A DNA stretch of 64,000 nucleotides, from contig OY855912.1 in the NCBI GenBank assembly GCA_963693305.1, forward strand, positions 1,934,001 to 1,998,000, read 5' to 3'. Source of the stretch: Meandrina meandrites (lineage: Eukaryota; Cnidaria; Anthozoa; Scleractinia; Meandrinidae). This document shows, piece after piece, positions 60,559 to 64,000 of the stretch; the first letter of the stretch is position 1; every line of letters starts with the position of its first letter. The notes beneath the pieces are model-generated. The model was not told where the DNA came from. It ran no database searches and saw only the letters and a program-made list of their open reading frames with translations. The translations under genes were made by a program, and so were the position numbers.

Positions 60559-62280
60559 TTTAGTTAGCCTCACAGAGATCAATAATATATTGATGTTAAA
60601 CTATTGTGTGTGAAGTGAGACTTTTAGTCTATTAAGGAACAATTAATTTAGGTTGCATGTATAAAAATTATACATGATGAATTATATATATATATATATG
60701 TTATTTTTAGTGCTTTGACACTAAACCAAAGCCATGTGCATGTATGGGATAAAACTGATTTTGAAGCAATGAGCATCGATTTGACAAATTAATATAATTC
60801 CTTTTGAAGGTTTCCACAGAGACAATCAAATACACTAGTATCTTGTTAGCAGTTTAGAATGATAATAACACAATGTAAATGTATATTGCTGAACTCAGTT
60901 ATGTAGACCTCATTATTGTAGTAGCTTCTTGTTGTAGTCTGTACATTTACCGCAGAAAGCCCACTTCAGTATTGTTTAACTCAGCGTTGTCTTTTGATTT
61001 ACATGAAGTAGCTGTAATCAGCGCATATTATAGTCTATATACAGTGAAGATACAACATTACTTTAGAATAGAGTAGGAGTTTAATTCTATTAGATTTTGT
61101 AGCAGTTGGAACTTACTACGAGAGAAAGTGGGCCGAGAAAAATCTTAATGGTTTGATGAATTATTTTTAGTAATGAATAGTAGTTTATAATGTTAAAATG
61201 TACAAACAAATTAGTGTAGTGTTCTACACAGCATTTTTTGGCAGTTGTTGCAAAGCAGTATGCGATCGCGACAAGAACCCAAAAACGGCTGCTGTGGAGA
61301 CTATTGACGAAACATAATTTATCTTAAATAAAATTATTAAATTATTGACTAAAACAAGTACATGAAATAATAAGGAAAGATTAAGTACTGATTCTTAATT
61401 TTATTTTCTTATGGATGTATCCAAAGACGTACCCACTTTCACAAAGATTTCTTTCAGATGATTTAAAAACATAATTAGAGAAATCCAAGCGTATTCAACT
61501 TTAAATAAATATGTCCGAGGTAAGAAGTTGACACGCTGATCATTTGTCAATTGTCGTGTTCTTTCAGTTTATTTCTTTTATTTGTTACTCCTATTTGCAA
61601 CAACCCCCCCCCCCCCCCCGTTTTGGATTTTTACTTCGACAATCCCCCCCCTCCCCCTCCTTCCCCAAGCCGCAATACTTCAACCTTGTCTCTGACACAA
61701 TTTTAACAAATATGGAGCAAGCAAGAAAGAATCATTTTCCCTCCCTCCCCCTTTCGAGCGAGAAAGGACTCACGCATTTCCTTTTGAGCATCCGCCATTG
61801 GCCGGTTTATGTTACTCGTGAAAACCAAACAACTTGTGCTGCTTATGCTTGTTGAGTATACGAACAACTTTCATGTCGACTTTTATGTCGTTCGTAAGAA
61901 ACAGAAAACTCTAATTTTGAAAGACTGCGAGCAATCTTTCTTGCTCGAAAATCCCTTATACATGCCCTCGCTATTTTCGAGTTTGTGTTCGCAGTCTATA
62001 ATTTTATCAACATGAAACACCTATCTTGCCAACCGATGAAGATTTATCCAACAGAACAAAATTCATGCACAATAACCTTGAGCTATATTAAAAACATATT
62101 AAAGCTTACCCGAAGAGCTCCATTCTTTTCGTTGAACGTAAATTAATTCTGCATCCAAGGCCATTCCAGTGACATTTAGTGGTCGAGTGAACATAACATC
62201 TTTTAATTTCCATAACAACTTGCACTACAAAACTCGCGAATTTTGAGAAGGACGAAATAAATTTTTGGGCAACGGCGCCT
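60559..62280. other. 3' flank of the carrier gene
   Basis: It contains a (TA)n run at 60684-60699 and a 16-base poly-C run at 61604-61619. No further coding region was recognised. Confidence 0.45.
61327..61332 (+). promoter_or_regulatory. Candidate polyadenylation signal of the carrier gene
   Basis: AATAAA 770 bp past the stop codon. The long A/T-rich 3' region offers other weaker hexamers, so the true site is uncertain. Confidence 0.25.
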
Positions 62281-62480
62281 TGGGCAACTAGCTCGCTTCA
62301 ACAGGCTTGTCGCAGCCGCCGAGCGCATTGGAGAAGCGCGGGAAAATACCTGCTTTTGATTGGCTCACTGCGTTTTCCCGGCGTCGTCGACCGGCGACTT
62401 TCCCGCCTGTTTTAGTTCACTTGGCTGCGAGCAAGCTCTCTGATCTTGTAGGCTCCCTCAACATCATCGACATCCACTCC
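62281..62480 (+). promoter_or_regulatory. GC-rich, promoter-like region
   Basis: A locally GC- and CpG-rich stretch (GTCGCAGCCGCCGAGCGC, GGCGTCGTCGACCGGCGA) in otherwise AT-rich DNA. It has a reverse CCAAT box (GATTGGCT, about 62357-62364). It precedes a possible first exon at 62598. Confidence 0.4.
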
Positions 62481-62597
62481 TAAGAGAGTTTGTTTGCAGG
62501 CTTATTTCCTGTGAAGGAATTGAAAACCTGAGTACTTCGTAACACTGACGCGGATCCCAACCGAGTTCTGCAGTTATCACTTGGGTTGAGCTTGAGA

Positions 62598-62644
62598 ATG
62601 ACCTCATACAAGCAATTCAAGGGAAACGAAAGCAGCATCTTTTT
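62598..62644 (+). CDS. Possible first coding exon of an unidentified gene
   Basis: An ATG followed by 15 codons (MTSYKQFKGNESSIF) runs into a good splice donor, TTTTT|GTAAGTTT, just downstream of a CpG-rich stretch. No second exon is recognisable within the remaining 1.3 kb, so product and even reality are uncertain. Confidence 0.25.
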
Positions 62645-63675
62645 GTAAGTTTATTAGTTAGACACTTCTGTGAAACGTTCTTTATACAGTTAAAGAAACT
62701 AAACAACTACCTAATGCACAATTCCTGTAGCCCAACTTCATTCAGCTCCATAGTTTCTTTTTAATATTTGTTCTTTCTCATTTGTTTGACAAATGGAATT
62801 AATTCTTTGCCATGTCTCTAGACTGACAACAACATTCGACTACAATGATCATCATTCTCAGTGAAATTTCGTCTCAAAAAGAAACGAACCTTTGGTTTCT
62901 GGATATAACGCAGAAAACCTGCACTTACAAATCTGTTTAAGTCTATTTACACAAAAACTTTTGAGACTTTACCCGAGTGAGCTTCAATAAGATTTGTCCT
63001 TCAATACAACATCAATGAGCGCAACCGAGACAAGAACAAAGAAAACCGATTCAAAACATAATTTTGATGTACAAACATCAAACAATTCCTATGGCAACCA
63101 GTGCGGAAAATCAGCTTATTCTATACACTGACGTTTTGGCGTAAAGTTCTGAATGTTCCCCTCCCTTTTTTTAAATCTTCACTCCGGGCCCCACCCACGT
63201 TTGGATGCGCTAAAGGGCCAGGGAACACTCAACCACGATCCACGTTCAGTATGCAGTGAGCCCAGCTCGTGGCGAAACCGAATATACGAACCAGCCGCAT
63301 ATTATTCTTTCACATTTATTTTTAAGAAGTTCACAAGAGAACTCTAACCTATGGCCATTTGGTTGAGCGTTTCCTCGGCCCTCGTACAAGAGATTGTTTT
63401 TATTTTCTTTGTTTGTTTGGGTTTTTTTTACTTTATATTCCAGTCTAGCTTAAGAATCTTACAAAAAGTTCTATGGGACTACTTTAGTTATTGGGTTAAA
63501 TAAAACCTGTAGTTTCTGCGCGTGACTGAGGAAGTTTAATAGTCAGTGACCCAAGTTACCCATATTCTCGTCATCATTTATTTCCATACATTCTCATTCC
63601 TCGACAAAAGGATCCCAGCCAGAGGCGGAATGTTTCTCACATTTGAACCTAACACATACGGCTCAGCTCCCACGA
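62645..63675. other. Non-coding, nothing recognised
   Basis: No repeat structure or coding similarity was seen. If the exon at 62598 is real, this is its first intron. Confidence 0.35.
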
Positions 63676-63840
63676 GTTGCCTGCAGCTCAGTGGTAGAGC
63701 AGTCCAAACCGTTGTGTGGAAGAACTACAGGGTTGACTTTTGCTGGGAGAACTCGGAAGCTTGTGTCACTGACTGATCGACAACATCTTTGTCGCTTTCT
63801 TTTTCTTATTTCTTTTCACAGTCTATAAGACAGTTTCTTT
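63676..63840 (+). mobile_element. Decayed tRNA-derived SINE
   Basis: CAGCTCAGTGGTAGAGCAGTC is a tRNA D-arm/A-box sequence. A damaged B box (GGGTTGACTTTTGC) follows, then the SINE body GCTGGGAGAACTCGGAAGC, GTGTCACTGACTGA and a TCTTT-rich end. This resembles another abundant coral SINE family. Confidence 0.65.
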
Positions 63841-64000
63841 ACTACACTGAACTTCAGTGACGCTTGTCAACAAATTTCCGTTAATTGTTGACGTACCGAA
63901 GAGTACCAACCGAAACAGTAAATACCTAGACAAAGAATTCATCGGTGTGACGAGTTTCTTGCAAGCCTAATGCTTGAACATTTACATTAACATCAACATC

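Noticed and set aside
1..64000. CRISPR array, operon or other prokaryotic-type system
   Set aside because: There are no regularly spaced repeats with unique spacers, and no closely packed long frames; gene structure is clearly eukaryotic.

Overview
This is a eukaryotic, AT-rich, mostly non-coding window. The genes are intron-split with canonical GT/AG junctions, and the intergenic space is crowded with short inverted-repeat (MITE-type) transposons, SINE fragments and LINE remnants. Two noggin-type BMP antagonists, a UTP6 exon and a mitochondrial dicarboxylate carrier, together with repeats that resemble ones I know from stony corals, suggest an anthozoan cnidarian, most likely a scleractinian. 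The species is not decided by the sequence alone.

Layout. (1) 1-2.8 kb: the last coding exon of a UTP6-like snoRNA-associated protein at 2655-2812 (+); the rest of that gene lies upstream of the window. (2) 7.4-10.8 kb: a two-exon noggin-like gene (+) with a TATA box. (3) 10.8-20.4 kb: intergenic DNA with at least six MITEs, some nested or abutting, and a 3' remnant of a CR1/L2-like LINE. (4) 20.7-21.4 kb: a second noggin-like gene (-) whose coding region has no intron. The two noggin genes are convergent, about 9.9 kb apart. (5) 21.4-45 kb: no recognisable protein-coding gene. It holds a diverged collinear duplication (about 24.7-27.8 kb against 30.2-31.8 kb), several MITEs, one SINE, and a SINE tail flanked by 57-bp direct repeats. 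(6) 45.45-48.86 kb: a full-length RTE-like non-LTR retrotransposon (-) with a 13-bp target-site duplication and a single in-frame stop. (7) 50.0-60.6 kb: a complete 13-exon SLC25A10-type mitochondrial dicarboxylate carrier (+). Its fourth intron carries a hAT-like element into which two further MITEs have inserted. (8) 62.3-64 kb: a GC-rich, promoter-like stretch, a possible first exon of another gene, and a decayed tRNA-derived SINE.

The host genes are not an operon and have no evident shared pathway. The two noggins are secreted ligand antagonists of BMP signalling and were probably produced by an old duplication. UTP6 (ribosome biogenesis) and SLC25A10 (mitochondrial transport) are housekeeping neighbours. 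I found no CRISPR array, no bacterial-type system and no clearly new gene system. The most informative content is the transposon record: perfect target-site duplications, an empty-site/filled-site comparison within the window, three-element nesting in one intron, and one internal minisatellite shared by two MITEs with different termini.
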